This document shows, one piece after another, positions 8,267 to 19,140 of a stretch of 64,000 nucleotides of DNA. A program made the position numbers and the translations under genes. This DNA is from Arthrobacter sp. NicSoilC5. GTDB taxonomy: Bacteria > Actinomycetota > Actinomycetes > Actinomycetales > Micrococcaceae. The stretch covers positions 2,542,001 through 2,606,000 of the forward strand of contig NZ_AP024660.1 in the NCBI RefSeq assembly GCF_019977395.1, read 5' to 3'. How positions within the stretch are numbered: position 1 is the first letter of the stretch; every line of letters starts with the position of its first letter. Below the pieces are notes generated by a model. That model saw only the letters and a program-made list of their open reading frames with translations. It ran no database searches and was not told the origin of the DNA.

Positions 8267-8947
8267 GTGGTCATATCCAAGCGCGCCGAGCCCACCCTGC
8301 TGACCGACCAGGTCTACGCGATGATCCATGCTGCGATCCTCAGCGGTGAGCTGCCCGCCGGATCCCGACTTAAGGTGCGCGACCTCGCCGAGCAGGTGGG
8401 GACAAGCGTCATGCCGGTCCGCGAGGCCATCCGCCGCCTGGAGGAAACCGGCCTGGCGGAGCGTGAGCCGCACAAGGGTGCCGTGGTCAAGAGCCTCAGC
8501 CTCGAGGAATTGATCCACGTCTATGACGTGCGCCGGCTTCTGGAGACCGAAGCTGCGCGGCTGGGCAGCGAGAGGATCACCCCGGAGGACTGCGGGAGAA
8601 TGCAGTCCGAGTACGAGCTGATGCGCAAAGCCATCGACGAGCGGCAGGTCATCGCCCTCCTTGACCATGACGAGGAGATGCTGGCCATCCTTTACCAGGC
8701 GGGCGGCAACCCGGTGCTGCTGCAAACGATCAGGGCCCTGTGGCAGCAGTGCCGCGCCTACAAGATCGTCGGCGCACAGGGCTCCCTGGACGCCGGTGAC
8801 GACGGTTCCCTGTGGCGGTACCAGCAGGACCTGGTGGCCGCTGCACGGAACGGGGACCCGGCGGCTGCCGCAGCCGTCAACGACGCATCCCTCCGCGATG
8901 CCAGCGAGCGGATCAAGGCCCGCCTCGCCGAGCAGGGCAGCGCCTAG
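8267..8947 (+). CDS. GntR family regulator (FadR/FCD subfamily)
   Basis: A 226-residue GntR regulator: winged HTH at about residues 8-70 (DQVYAMIHAAILSGELPAGSRL, then VMPVREAIRRLEETGL), followed by an all-helical FCD effector domain. The frame is open from a GTG at 8168, but that codon lies inside the operator palindrome and the extra 33 residues lack family similarity, so the GTG at 8267 is preferred. Divergent from the amine-oxidase operon, which it probably represses. An IS481 element sits 62 bases downstream of its stop. Confidence 0.82.
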   Translation: MVISKRAEPTLLTDQVYAMIHAAILSGELPAGSRLKVRDLAEQVGTSVMPVREAIRRLEETGLAEREPHKGAVVKSLSLEELIHVYDVRRLLETEAARLGSERITPEDCGRMQSEYELMRKAIDERQVIALLDHDEEMLAILYQAGGNPVLLQTIRALWQQCRAYKIVGAQGSLDAGDDGSLWRYQQDLVAAARNGDPAAAAAVNDASLRDASERIKARLAEQGSA

Positions 8948-9047
8948 TGCCTGGCCCGCGAATGGCGCAAGGATCAGGCAAGCAAAAAAGCGCGGCCGGC
9001 CGCCCTAGGTGTACTGAGTCAGGACGTTGGTTACATCGTGAATAGGT

Positions 9048-9101
9048 GAAGACCTCTTAGGTTGGTGGTTACCACACACAGCCAACGACTAAGAGGTCTT
9101 C
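9048..9101 (+). promoter_or_regulatory. Stem-loop masking the transposase ribosome-binding site
   Basis: GAAGACCTCTTAG (9048-9060) pairs perfectly with CTAAGAGGTCTTC (9089-9101), and GTTGG (9061-9065) with CCAAC (9082-9086). The right arm contains the Shine-Dalgarno AAGAGG and ends one base before the ATG. The structure would hide the start in transcripts entering from outside, a known IS self-protection principle. A matching hairpin occurs in the second element. Confidence 0.72.
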
Positions 9102-10073
9102 ATGTCCCACCGTAACGCCCGCCTGACTCCGAACGGTAGGCGGATCATTATCGAGCGCGTCCTTGCCGGCCAGCCAGTGGCCCATGTAGCCAAAGAGATG
9201 GGCATCTCAAGGACCTGTGCGCACCGCTGGATCAGCAGGTACCGCGCGGATGGCTGGGCTGGTTTGGAAGACCGCAGCTCCCGTCCGAGGTCATGCCCGC
9301 ACGCCACCTCCGCGGAAGTCGTAGCGGATGTTCTCACCCAGCGCGTCGAGCATCGCGAGGGACCAGCGGACCTGGCCGTGCGCTGCGGCACGAGCGCCCG
9401 GACGGTCTCCCGGATTCTGGTCCGCGCGGGCATGCCCAGGTTGTGGGACCTGGACCCAGTGACCGGGGCACGAATCCGCGCGTCCCGGGCCACCGACCGC
9501 CGCTACGAACGCGACGCCCCAGGCGACATGATCCACATCGACGTCAAGAAACTAGGCCGGATCCCGGACGGCGGCGGTTGGCGGACCGACCCGGCGCAAA
9601 ACCGCGCCAACCACCGCAAATCACCTCAGAAAGTCGGTTTTGACTACGTCCACGTGGCCGTCGATGATCATTCCCGCTTCGCCTATGCCGAGGTCCTGCC
9701 CGACGAGAAAGGCCCGACCTGCGCCGAATTCCTCACCAGGGCCGCAGCCGCCATGGCCGCCAACGGAGCACCGGTGAAACGGGTCATGACAGACAACGCC
9801 TTCGCCTACCGGCTCTCCCGCGACTTCCAGGACGCACTCGCTGCCCTGGGCGCCAAACACATCCTGATCAAACCCCGCCACCCCTGGCAAAACGGCAAAG
9901 CAGAACGCTTCAACCGCACCCTCCAAGAAGGCTGGGCCTACCGCCAACCCTTCACATCCAACCAAGCCCGCGTCGACGCCCTGCAGCCCTGGCTAAACTT
10001 CTACAACAACCACCGCCCCCCACGGCAGCCTCGGAGGCAAACCACCCATCAGCAGGTGCAACCAACCTACTGA
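9102..10073 (+). CDS. IS481-family transposase with frameshifted C-terminus
   Basis: A 323-residue DDE transposase: N-terminal HTH (HVAKEMGISRTCAHRWISRY) and rve integrase core with Asp147, Asp231 and Glu268 in NGKAERFNR. All three catalytic residues are present. The last 18 or so residues are abnormal (RPPRQPRRQTTHQQ). If the run of six C at 10016-10021 were five, the frame would read NNHRPHGSLGGKPP, the usual IS481 ending, and stop in the terminal repeat. So a single-base insertion or sequencing error has altered the tail. Activity uncertain. Confidence 0.88.
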   Translation: MSHRNARLTPNGRRIIIERVLAGQPVAHVAKEMGISRTCAHRWISRYRADGWAGLEDRSSRPRSCPHATSAEVVADVLTQRVEHREGPADLAVRCGTSARTVSRILVRAGMPRLWDLDPVTGARIRASRATDRRYERDAPGDMIHIDVKKLGRIPDGGGWRTDPAQNRANHRKSPQKVGFDYVHVAVDDHSRFAYAEVLPDEKGPTCAEFLTRAAAAMAANGAPVKRVMTDNAFAYRLSRDFQDALAALGAKHILIKPRHPWQNGKAERFNRTLQEGWAYRQPFTSNQARVDALQPWLNFYNNHRPPRQPRRQTTHQQVQPTY

Positions 10074-10126
10074 CTGAGTACACCTAGGGGCAGCCAGCCG
10101 CGCTGACAGTGTTTAGTTGAGAACCG

Positions 10127-11023
10127 CTAGCGGAGCACCACAGTGCGGTTGCCCTGCAGGATGACCCGTCCTTCGCAGTGCCACTTCACCGCGTTGGAGA
10201 GGGCCTTGCATTCAGTGTCGCGGCCGGCGGCCACCAGGTCCTCGGGCCCGTACGTGTGGTCCACGTCCACCACCTGCTGGGAGATGATGGGTCCCTCGTC
10301 CAGTTCTGCGTTGACGTAGTGGGCCGTGGCGCCCACGGTCTTGACGCCGCGGGCGTAGGCCTGGTGGTACGGCTTGGCACCCTTGAAGCTGGGCAGGAAC
10401 GAGTGGTGGATGTTGATGGCCCGGCCGTCCAGCTTGCGGGTCAGGTCGTCGCTGAGCACCTGCATGTAGCGGGCCAGCACCACCAGTTCGACGTCGAGCC
10501 CGTCCACGAGTGCCATCAGCGCGGCTTCCGCTGCGGGTTTGGTGTCGGCAGTGACCGGGATGTGGTGGAACGGGATGCCGTGCCACTGCACCAGTGCCTC
10601 GTGGTCCCGGTGGTTGGATACCACCGCAACGATTTCCACCGGCAGTTCTCCGATGCGGGCCCGGAACAGCAGGTCGTTGAGGCAGTGCCCGAACTTGGAC
10701 ACCATGATCAGCACCTTGCGCTTGGACCCGTGGCGTTCCAGCTGCCAGCGCATGCCGAATTTTTCGGCCACCGGGGCGAAGGAGGTCCGCATCTCCTCCA
10801 GCGTGGAATCGTCACCTTCGGAGACGAAGTGCACGCGCATGAAGAAGTGGCCTTCGGAGCGCTCACCGAACTGCTTGTTGTCGATGATGTCGCAGCCGTG
10901 CTCCAGCAGGAACCCGGAGACGGCGTGCACAATGCCGGGCCCCTCGGGGCAGTCCAGGGTCAGGACGTGTTCCACGGTGGTGGGCGCTTTCGACGCGGGG
11001 ATATGGGTTTCAGTAACAGTCAT
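10127..11023 (-). CDS. purU: Formyltetrahydrofolate deformylase
   Basis: A 298-residue protein with an N-terminal ACT domain (about 17-95) and a C-terminal formyltransferase-type hydrolase domain. The catalytic region reads GRAINIHHSFLPSFKGAKPY, with the Asp in the later ATAHYVNAELDEGPI segment. It hydrolyses 10-formyl-THF to formate and THF. It starts 3 bases after the sdaA stop, as last gene of the sarcosine operon, where it would recycle THF when sarcosine methyl groups overload the one-carbon pool. Length matches the family. Confidence 0.95.
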   Translation of the reverse strand: MTVTETHIPASKAPTTVEHVLTLDCPEGPGIVHAVSGFLLEHGCDIIDNKQFGERSEGHFFMRVHFVSEGDDSTLEEMRTSFAPVAEKFGMRWQLERHGSKRKVLIMVSKFGHCLNDLLFRARIGELPVEIVAVVSNHRDHEALVQWHGIPFHHIPVTADTKPAAEAALMALVDGLDVELVVLARYMQVLSDDLTRKLDGRAINIHHSFLPSFKGAKPYHQAYARGVKTVGATAHYVNAELDEGPIISQQVVDVDHTYGPEDLVAAGRDTECKALSNAVKWHCEGRVILQGNRTVVLR

Positions 11024-11026
11024 GGC

Positions 11027-12442
11027 TCAGCACTCGATCACATTCACGGCGAGGCCTCCTCGGGAGGTTTCCTTGTACTTGGTTTTCATGTCGGCTCCGG
11101 TGTCACGCATGGTCTTGATCGCCTTGTCCAGCGAGACCTTGTGGCTGCCGTCCCCGTGCAGGGCCAGCCGGGCCGCGTTGATCGCCTTCAAGCTGGCGAT
11201 CGCATTCCGCTCAATGCAGGGGATCTGCACCAGCCCGCCCACGGGATCGCAGGTCAGGCCCAGGTTGTGCTCGATCCCTACCTCGGCGGCGTTTTCCACC
11301 TGCGCCGGCGTTCCGCCGAGCACTTCGCAGAGCCCGGCCGCAGCCATCGAGCAGGCGGAGCCCACCTCGCCCTGGCAGCCCACTTCGGCGCCGGAGATGG
11401 AGGCGTTGGTTTTGAACAGGATTCCGACGGCGGCCGCCGCCAGCAGGAAGCGGACCACACCGTCGTCGTCGGCTCCCGGAACAAACTTCACGTAGTAGTG
11501 CAGGACGGCCGGCACGATGCCCGCGGCTCCGTTGGTGGGGGCAGTGACGATCCGCCCGCCGGCGGCGTTCTCCTCATTCACGGCCAGCGCGAAGAGGTTC
11601 ACCCATTCCATCGCGAGCAGCGGGTCCGCCGGTGCCTGGACGGGCGACGGCGACGCTGCCGCAGCTTCGGCGGTGGCGGCCGAGGCCGTCAGGGTCCGGA
11701 ACAGGGCAGGCGCCCGCCGGGTGACGTTCAGGCCGCCGGGCAGGATGCCTTCGGCGTTGCAGCCGTTCTCCACGCATTCGCGCATGACGGCCCACAGCCC
11801 CAGCAGCTGCTCGCGGAGTTCCGCTTCGCTGCGCCAGGTGAGTTCGTTGGCCAGCATGACGTCGGAGATGGACATGCCTTCGCGGCTGCAGATCTGCAGG
11901 AGTTCATCCGCCGTGGAGAACGGGTAGGGCAGCACGGTGTCATCCGGCACCACCTTGTCCCCGCCTTCGGCGTCGCCGTCCACCACAAAGCCGCCGCCGA
12001 TCGAGTAGAAGCTCCGCTCGCTCAGGACGGCACCCGTGTGGTCCAGGGCCCGGAAGGTCATGCCGTTGGGGTGCGCGGGAAGGGACTTGCGCCGGTGGAG
12101 CACCACGTCCTCTTCCCAGTTGAAGTCCACCCGGTGCGCCCCGGCGATGTGCAGTTCGGCGTCCAGCGCGGCGGCTGCCACCTGGTCGTCGGCGGTGGTG
12201 GTGTCCACGGTTTCCGGGTCCAGGCCCTTCAGCCCCAGGACCACGGCCTTGTCCGAGCCGTGGCCGCGGCCGGTGGCGCCGAGGGAGCCGAACAGTTCGG
12301 TCTGGACCCGGGCGGTGGCGGCCAGCTGGCCGTCGCCCTTCAGTCCGTCCGCGAACAGCTTGGCCGCCCGCATCGGGCCCACCGTGTGTGACGACGAGGG
12401 CCCGATGCCGACGGAAAAGAGGTCAAGGACGCTGAGCGCCAT
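11027..12442 (-). CDS. sdaA: L-serine ammonia-lyase (iron-sulfur, single chain)
   Basis: A 471-residue L-serine dehydratase: serine to pyruvate and ammonia. The beta-type N-terminal domain begins [19 protein letters not shown]; the alpha-type C-terminal domain carries the cysteine motifs [24 protein letters not shown] and IPCIERNA expected for the 4Fe-4S cluster. The start at 12442 overlaps the soxG stop as TGATG; 16 codons upstream in the same frame are discarded. It completes the route sarcosine - glycine - serine - pyruvate with glyA at the head of the operon. Confidence 0.95.
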   Translation of the reverse strand: MALSVLDLFSVGIGPSSSHTVGPMRAAKLFADGLKGDGQLAATARVQTELFGSLGATGRGHGSDKAVVLGLKGLDPETVDTTTADDQVAAAALDAELHIAGAHRVDFNWEEDVVLHRRKSLPAHPNGMTFRALDHTGAVLSERSFYSIGGGFVVDGDAEGGDKVVPDDTVLPYPFSTADELLQICSREGMSISDVMLANELTWRSEAELREQLLGLWAVMRECVENGCNAEGILPGGLNVTRRAPALFRTLTASAATAEAAAASPSPVQAPADPLLAMEWVNLFALAVNEENAAGGRIVTAPTNGAAGIVPAVLHYYVKFVPGADDDGVVRFLLAAAAVGILFKTNASISGAEVGCQGEVGSACSMAAAGLCEVLGGTPAQVENAAEVGIEHNLGLTCDPVGGLVQIPCIERNAIASLKAINAARLALHGDGSHKVSLDKAIKTMRDTGADMKTKYKETSRGGLAVNVIEC

Positions 12443-13092
12443 CAGGGGACCTCTGGCGAGGCGTACTCCCGCATGGCGTCCAGCAGCCACCGGCCCAGGA
12501 ACTCGGCGAAGGAAGCGCGGGGGAAGATCCGGAAGGACTCGTCACCGGTCTTCCACAGGATGGCGGGGATGTTCGCGATTTCCGTGGAGAAGGCGGTGCC
12601 GGCCTTGAAGGCCCGCGGGTGCAGGTCCAGCGAGCAGCCCTTTTCCAGGACGGCGCGGGCCCGGGGGCCCGTCAGTTCGAACGTGGTCCGGTTGGCGGAC
12701 AGGTCCACCACCTGGCCCGCGTCCCCGCCCAGCGCGTCCCGGAGCGCGGGGATGAGGTCCCCGCCCAGGGATTCGTGCGCCTCGGTGGGTGCAACCACCA
12801 GGAACTCGGCGGGGCCGAGCCACAGGACGGACACGTCGCCGTTTCCGGCCACGGCACCGGAGCCGGTGGGGAGGCCGCCGGTGACACCGGCCAGGCGCTC
12901 CGCCGCGGCGGATCCTGCGAGGGCCCGGAGGCCCACCATGGTCAGGAAGGGCACCTCGGAGATTTCAACGGTGCCGGCCAGTGAGCCGGCCGTGAAGTCT
13001 TCCGCCAGCTGGCGCGCCGGGCTGACGCGGGCGGCGAGGTTCTTCTCGGCGTTGGTCTTTGCGGAGGTCGGGGATGCTGCTGTTTCAGCCAT
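12442..13092 (-). CDS. soxG: Sarcosine oxidase gamma subunit
   Basis: A 216-residue SoxG homologue, a GcvT-like fold that packs against the alpha subunit of heterotetrameric sarcosine oxidase. Typical segments are [13 protein letters not shown] and [19 protein letters not shown]. The ATG at 13092 is chosen over 13116 because AAGGGA lies 9 bases upstream; it overlaps the end of soxA by 8 bases. The first 30 or so residues are Ala/Ser/Thr-rich and probably flexible. Confidence 0.9.
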   Translation of the reverse strand: MAETAASPTSAKTNAEKNLAARVSPARQLAEDFTAGSLAGTVEISEVPFLTMVGLRALAGSAAAERLAGVTGGLPTGSGAVAGNGDVSVLWLGPAEFLVVAPTEAHESLGGDLIPALRDALGGDAGQVVDLSANRTTFELTGPRARAVLEKGCSLDLHPRAFKAGTAFSTEIANIPAILWKTGDESFRIFPRASFAEFLGRWLLDAMREYASPEVP

Positions 13093-16027
13093 CTTTACGG
13101 GTCCCTTCAGAGTCAAAAAGCACTGTTTCTGCGACGACCACGTCCACCAGCTGGTCGCCGGCGGCTGCCACCAGCGTTTCGCCGATGCGGTTGCGTCCGT
13201 TCTTGATCAGGGCCAGGCCGAACGACCGGCCCAGCGCTGCGCTGTGGTAGCTGGAGGTGACGAACCCTTCCATCGGCACGGGGCCGTAGGCGGGGTTGGT
13301 GGAGCGTCCCTTCTCCACCAGCTGGGTGCCTTCGGGCAGGCGCAGCGTGCCGTCCACGGGGAGGACGCTGACCAGGTGCTTGCGGTCCTCACGCTGCGCG
13401 TCCGACCGGGTGTAGGAGCGCTTGCCGATGAAGTCCTTGGCCTTGGAAACGATCCACTCCATGCCCGCGTCCTGCGGGGTGACGGTGCCGTCCGTGTCCT
13501 GCCCGACGATCGGGTAGCCCTTTTCGGCGCGCAGCACGTGCATGGTTTCGGTGCCGTAGGGGGTGATGTTGAATTCGGCACCGGCGGCGGCCACGGATTC
13601 CCAGGTGTTCAGCCCGTACCAGGCCGGGACATTGATCTCGTAGGCGAGTTCACCGGAGAACGAGATCCGGCAGATCCGGGCGCGTACGCCGGAGGCGAGG
13701 GTGGTTTCGCGGAAGGTCATGAACGGGAAGGCTTCAGCGTCCAGGCCGCCGTTGGCAGCCAGTTCGGGCGCCACCTTGGCGATGACCTCACGGGACTTGG
13801 GTCCGACGACGGCGATCGTGCTCCACTGTTCGGTGACGGAGGTGCACTGCACGTCCAGTTCCGGCCACTCGGTCTGCAGCCATTCCTCCAGCCAGTCCAG
13901 TACCTTGGCGGCACCGCCGGTGGTGGTGGTCATGAAGTAGGTGTCGTCGTCCACGCGGAGGGTCACGCCGTCGTCGAAGATCATGCCGTCCGGGGTGCAC
14001 ATGACGCCGTAGCGCGCCGAGCCCGGGGCGAGCTTCTTGAACGCGTTGGTGTACATCCGGTTCAGGAACTCCCCCGCGTCCTTGCCGCGGATTTCGATCT
14101 TGCCCAGGGTGGTGGCGTCCATGAAGCCAACGGATTCGCGGACGGCGGCGCATTCGCGCAGCACGGCAGCGTCCATGTCCTCCCCGGCCTGCGGGTAGTA
14201 CCAGGGCCGCTTCCACTGTCCAACGTCCTCGAACAGCGCGCCCTTGGCCACGTGCCAGGGGTGGATGGACGTAACGCGGGCGGGGTCGAACAGTTCCCCG
14301 CGCTGGCGTCCGGCCAGTGCCGCGAAAGCCACCGGGGTGAAGGGGGCGCGGTAGGTGGTGGTGCCGATGTCTCCGATGCCGCGGGAGGCTTCGCCGGCGG
14401 TGCGCAGGGCCGCGGCGATGACGCCGATGGCGTTGACGCCGGAGGTCTTGCCCTGGTCGTTGGCCGTGCTGATGGAGGTGTACCGCTTGATGTGTTCCAC
14501 CGAGCGCATGCCGGCACCGGTGGAGCGGAGGACGTCCGCCACGGACTGGTCGCGCTGGAAGTCCACGAAGTGGTGGTGCCAGTCATCCGGGGTGCCGTTC
14601 TCGCCCGGCACCAGCCACAGCTGGCGGGTGGGGGCGGAGGCCTTCGGGTCGCCGAACACGGAGGGTTCGACGGCGGATTCGAAGCCTGTGGCGATGGCCG
14701 CCTTCGCGCCGGCGGAGATGCCCTCCGCAACGCAGTCTTCGGTGGCGAAGGAGCCGCGGCCGGCGCCAATGGTCTGCTGGGCGGGGACCTCGGTGCTGGG
14801 CACGAAGGCTGCCAGCTCCTCGTCCCAGCGCAGCTTGCCCTGGCGCTGGGAGTGCAGGTGGACCAGCGGGCTCCAGCCGCCGGACACAGCCAGCAGGTCT
14901 GCTGCGATCTGCTCGACGCCGGAGGTGAGCTCGCCGTCGTCGTTGATGCTGCGGACGGTCACGCCGTCCAGGCGGCCGTCGGCGCCGGCGGAGGTGTTGG
15001 CCACCGCGCTGCCGATCAGCACCCGGATCCCGGATTCGACGGCGGCAGTTGCCGCTGCGGTCAGTGCCGGACGGGCGTCCACCACGGCGGCGACCTTGAC
15101 GCCCGCGGCCGCGAGGTCGGCGGCGACGGCGTAGGCGCTGTCGTTGGTGGTGCTGATGACCACGCGCTTGCCGGCGGCCACGCCGTAGCGGTTCAGGTAG
15201 CTGCGCACGGCGGAGGCGAGCATGATGCCGGGGCGGTCGTTGTTCTCGAACACCAGGGGGCGTTCGTGGGCGCCCGGGGCGACGACCACCTGGCTGGCAC
15301 GGATGTGCCAAATCCGCTGGCGGGACACGCCTGCGGCTGCGGGGCTGGTGAGGTGGTCGGTTCGGTTCTGGACGGCGATGACGTAGTTGGCGTCGTAGGC
15401 GCCGAACGCGGTGGTGCGGTTCAGGACCGTGGACTCGGCGCCGGATACCAGCTCGGCTTCAACGTCGGCCACCCATTCCAGGGCGGGCTTTCCTTCGATG
15501 GTCTCGGCAAGGCCGGGAGCGGTGGAACCGGAGAGCAGCGAGCCGCCGAGTTCGGGCTGGTCATCGAGGAGCATGACCCTGGCGCCGGTGCGGACAGCCT
15601 CGCGGGCTGCGGCGAGCCCGGCGGGGCCGCCACCGATGACCAGGACGTCGGTGTGGACGTACTTCTTGTCGTATTCGGCGCGGTCGTCCTCCGGGTCCAG
15701 CTTGCCCAGGCCGTTGAGCAGGGTGGCCTGGAGTCCGTCCACCAGGGAAACGGTGGTGGCGGGGAGCATGGATTCGGCCACGTGGCCGGGGAAGCGGGCT
15801 TCCACGCGGACCAGGGCGTTGGCCTCCTCCACCCCGGCGGACATGATGCCGCGGGGGCGGTCCTCGTAGAGGGAGTTGCCGGCGGCGATGCGGCCGTTGG
15901 CCAGCAGCGCGGAGGCCAGGGTGTCACCGGGGTGGCCGGTGAACTCCTCGCCGTCCACGGTGAAGCGCCAGGAGATGGTGCGGTCGATGCGGCCGCCGGT
16001 AGCCAGGCGGGCGTTCTGGGAAGTCAC
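13085..16027 (-). CDS. soxA: Sarcosine oxidase alpha subunit
   Basis: A 980-residue SoxA. Domains in order: a 2Fe-2S-ferredoxin-like N-terminal domain (about 20-105, lacking the cluster cysteines), an NAD/FAD-binding domain with [11 protein letters not shown] at 130-140, and a C-terminal GcvT-like folate domain (about 600-970) that transfers the methylene group to THF. With SoxB, SoxD and SoxG it oxidises sarcosine to glycine, 5,10-methylene-THF and H2O2. Full length for the family. Overlaps soxD by 4 bases and soxG by 8. Confidence 0.96.
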   Translation of the reverse strand: MTSQNARLATGGRIDRTISWRFTVDGEEFTGHPGDTLASALLANGRIAAGNSLYEDRPRGIMSAGVEEANALVRVEARFPGHVAESMLPATTVSLVDGLQATLLNGLGKLDPEDDRAEYDKKYVHTDVLVIGGGPAGLAAAREAVRTGARVMLLDDQPELGGSLLSGSTAPGLAETIEGKPALEWVADVEAELVSGAESTVLNRTTAFGAYDANYVIAVQNRTDHLTSPAAAGVSRQRIWHIRASQVVVAPGAHERPLVFENNDRPGIMLASAVRSYLNRYGVAAGKRVVISTTNDSAYAVAADLAAAGVKVAAVVDARPALTAAATAAVESGIRVLIGSAVANTSAGADGRLDGVTVRSINDDGELTSGVEQIAADLLAVSGGWSPLVHLHSQRQGKLRWDEELAAFVPSTEVPAQQTIGAGRGSFATEDCVAEGISAGAKAAIATGFESAVEPSVFGDPKASAPTRQLWLVPGENGTPDDWHHHFVDFQRDQSVADVLRSTGAGMRSVEHIKRYTSISTANDQGKTSGVNAIGVIAAALRTAGEASRGIGDIGTTTYRAPFTPVAFAALAGRQRGELFDPARVTSIHPWHVAKGALFEDVGQWKRPWYYPQAGEDMDAAVLRECAAVRESVGFMDATTLGKIEIRGKDAGEFLNRMYTNAFKKLAPGSARYGVMCTPDGMIFDDGVTLRVDDDTYFMTTTTGGAAKVLDWLEEWLQTEWPELDVQCTSVTEQWSTIAVVGPKSREVIAKVAPELAANGGLDAEAFPFMTFRETTLASGVRARICRISFSGELAYEINVPAWYGLNTWESVAAAGAEFNITPYGTETMHVLRAEKGYPIVGQDTDGTVTPQDAGMEWIVSKAKDFIGKRSYTRSDAQREDRKHLVSVLPVDGTLRLPEGTQLVEKGRSTNPAYGPVPMEGFVTSSYHSAALGRSFGLALIKNGRNRIGETLVAAAGDQLVDVVVAETVLFDSEGTRKDG

Positions 16028-16428
16028 TTGGTCGCTCCTTCCGGGGCGGTGGTGCTGAGGATGCTCGTGGTGGAGGTGCTGGGTGCGGCACTTCCCGTGG
16101 TGGTGCTGTCAGGGCCGGTGCTGGCGGTCCCGGTTTCGGGCGCGCCGTCCGGGGAGCGGTCGGGCCGCTTCGCCCCCATCGGGTAGATGGCCTTGATGTC
16201 GTAGCTCACGGTGTCGCGGAGCATGTTGAACCACTGGCGGCAGCCGGTGCTGTGGACCCAGCGCTCGGCGAAGATGCCTTTGGGGTTCTCCCGGTAGAAG
16301 AGGTAGCGGGACCACTCCGTGTCGCTGAGCTCGTTGGGGTTCTCGGGGTACGGGACGTGGGCCTGTCCCCCGTAGTGGAATTCGGTTTCGTCCCGCGGGC
16401 CGCAGTTGGGGCATGGGATCAGCAGCAT
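16024..16428 (-). CDS. soxD: Sarcosine oxidase delta subunit with extended tail
   Basis: A 134-residue SoxD. The zinc ligands known from the crystallised enzymes, Cys6, Cys9, His59 and Cys63, are all present at identical numbers. Family members usually end at about 95-105 residues; here a Ser/Thr/Pro/Gly-rich tail of about 45 residues (from RPDRSPDG on) is added and looks disordered. The frame still runs directly into the ATGA overlap with soxA. AGGA lies 9 bases before the ATG. Confidence 0.92.
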   Translation of the reverse strand: MLLIPCPNCGPRDETEFHYGGQAHVPYPENPNELSDTEWSRYLFYRENPKGIFAERWVHSTGCRQWFNMLRDTVSYDIKAIYPMGAKRPDRSPDGAPETGTASTGPDSTTTGSAAPSTSTTSILSTTAPEGATK

Positions 16429-16457
16429 GTGCGTTAGTCCTTTTCTGGTGGCGGCGG

Positions 16458-17674
16458 CTAGTGGGCCACGGCGGCGGCGCCGTGTTCGTCGATGAGGGCG
16501 CCGGTTTCGAAGCGTTCCAGCGAGAACGGCGCATTCAGCTTGTGCGGGGCGCCGGTGGCGATGGTGTGCGCGAAGGTCATGCCGGCGGCGGGAGTGCCCT
16601 TGAATCCGCCGGTTCCCCAGCCGCAGTTCACGAACATGTTCTCCACGGGAGTGGTGCCCACGATCGGCGAGGCGTCCAGGGTGGTGTCCACGATGCCGCC
16701 CCAGGTCCGGAGCACGTGGGCCCTGGCGAAGATGGGGAAGAGTTCGACGGCGGCCGCCATCTGCTGCTCGATCACGTGGAAGGAGCCGCGCTGGCCGTAG
16801 CCGTTGTAGGAGTCCACGCCGGCGCCCATGACCAGTTCACCCTTGTGCGCCTGGGAGACGTAGACGTGCACGTGGTTGGACATGACCACCGTGGGGTGGA
16901 CAGGCTCGTGCAGTTCGGAGACCAGGGCCTGCAGGGGGTGGGACTGGATGGGAAGCTGGAAGCCGGCCATTTCGGCCAGGACGGAGCTGTGGCCTGCGGC
17001 GCAGAGGCCCACCTTCTCCGTGTTGATGGTGCCGCGGTTGGTCTTGACGCCCACCACGCGGTCGCCGTCCTTCAGGAAGCCGGTCACCTCGCAGTTCTGG
17101 ATGATGTCAACGCCCATTTCGTCGCACTTGCGGGCGAAGGCCCAGGCCACGTGGTCGTGCTTGGCGATGCCGGCGCGGGGCTGGTAGGTGGCGCCCATGA
17201 CGGGATAGCGGATGTTGTCGCGGATGTTAAGGATGGGGCAGAGTTCCTTGACCTGCTGCGGGTCCAGCCATTCGGCGTCCACGCCGTTGAGCTTGTTGGC
17301 ACCGACGCGGCGCATGCTTTCGCGCACATCGCCCAGGGTGTGGGCCAGGTTCATCACTCCGCGCTGGCTGAACAGGAAGTCGTACTCGAGTTCCTCGGGC
17401 AGGATTTCCCAGAGTTTGAGGGCCTGCTCATAGATGGCCGCGCTCTCGTCCCAGAGGTAGTTGGAGCGGATGATGGTGGTGTTGCGGGCCATGTTGCCAC
17501 CGGCGAGCCAGCCCTTTTCCAGGACTGCAATGTTAGTCATCCCGTGGTTCTTGGCCAGGAAGTATGCGGTGGCCAGGCCGTGCCCGCCGCCGCCGACGAT
17601 CACGGCGTCGTAGGAGGACTTGGGTTCCGGGTTCCGCCAGAGGAAGTCCGGGTGCTCCGGAAGGTGCTGGGTGC

Positions 17675-17678
<4 letters not shown>
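16458..17678 (-). CDS. soxB: Sarcosine oxidase beta subunit
   Basis: A 406-residue SoxB flavoprotein, the site of sarcosine oxidation. It has the FAD-binding [18 protein letters not shown] near residue 25, the [12 protein letters not shown] motif at 65-74, and His174/His176 in [10 protein letters not shown], the region where the beta subunit covalently binds FMN. C-terminal [14 protein letters not shown] completes the FAD site. It overlaps glyA by 4 bases and is 29 bases from soxD. Confidence 0.96.
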
Positions 17679-19015
<1,337 letters not shown>

Positions 19016-19037
19016 TGTTCTCCTTCTGAGCCCTTCG

Positions 19038-19070
19038 GAGTTACTGACCTATAACTGATCTGTAACTGAT
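19038..19070. promoter_or_regulatory. Three tandem 11-bp repeats upstream of glyA
   Basis: GAGTTACTGAC, CTATAACTGAT and CTGTAACTGAT follow one another without gaps, sharing TAACTGAY. The 11-base period puts each copy on nearly the same face of the helix. They lie between glyA and the divergent GntR gene, close to AT-rich promoter-like sequence (19068-19095). Likely binding sites of that GntR protein or another activator of the sarcosine operon. Confidence 0.55.
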
Positions 19071-19140
19071 ATATTAGAACTGTCGTAATAGTATGTTCCA
19101 GATCACTTGGACGTCAATAGCACTCCTGGGAAGGCTCGAA

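Larger units (their letters stand above)
9010..10082 (+). mobile_element. IS481-family insertion sequence, copy 1
   Basis: A 1073-bp element. The left end TGTACTGAGTCAGGACGTTG and the reverse complement of the right end (TGTACTCAGTCAGTAGGTTG) form imperfect terminal inverted repeats of about 26 bp. It is flanked by a perfect 6-bp target duplication CCTAGG (9004-9009 and 10083-10088). This fits the NCTAGN six-base target reported for Bordetella IS481. It carries one transposase gene. It lies between a GntR gene and purU, disrupting neither. Confidence 0.93.

Noticed and set aside
10178..12391. 737-codon plus-strand frame opposite purU and sdaA
   Set aside because: Antisense to two well-recognised enzymes, no ribosome-binding site or domain.
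12473..16186. Open frame of 1237 codons on the plus strand
   Set aside because: It is antisense to soxA and soxG, whose families are unmistakable. Long antisense frames are common in high-GC DNA; the translation is rich in Gly, Val, Asp and His without any domain.
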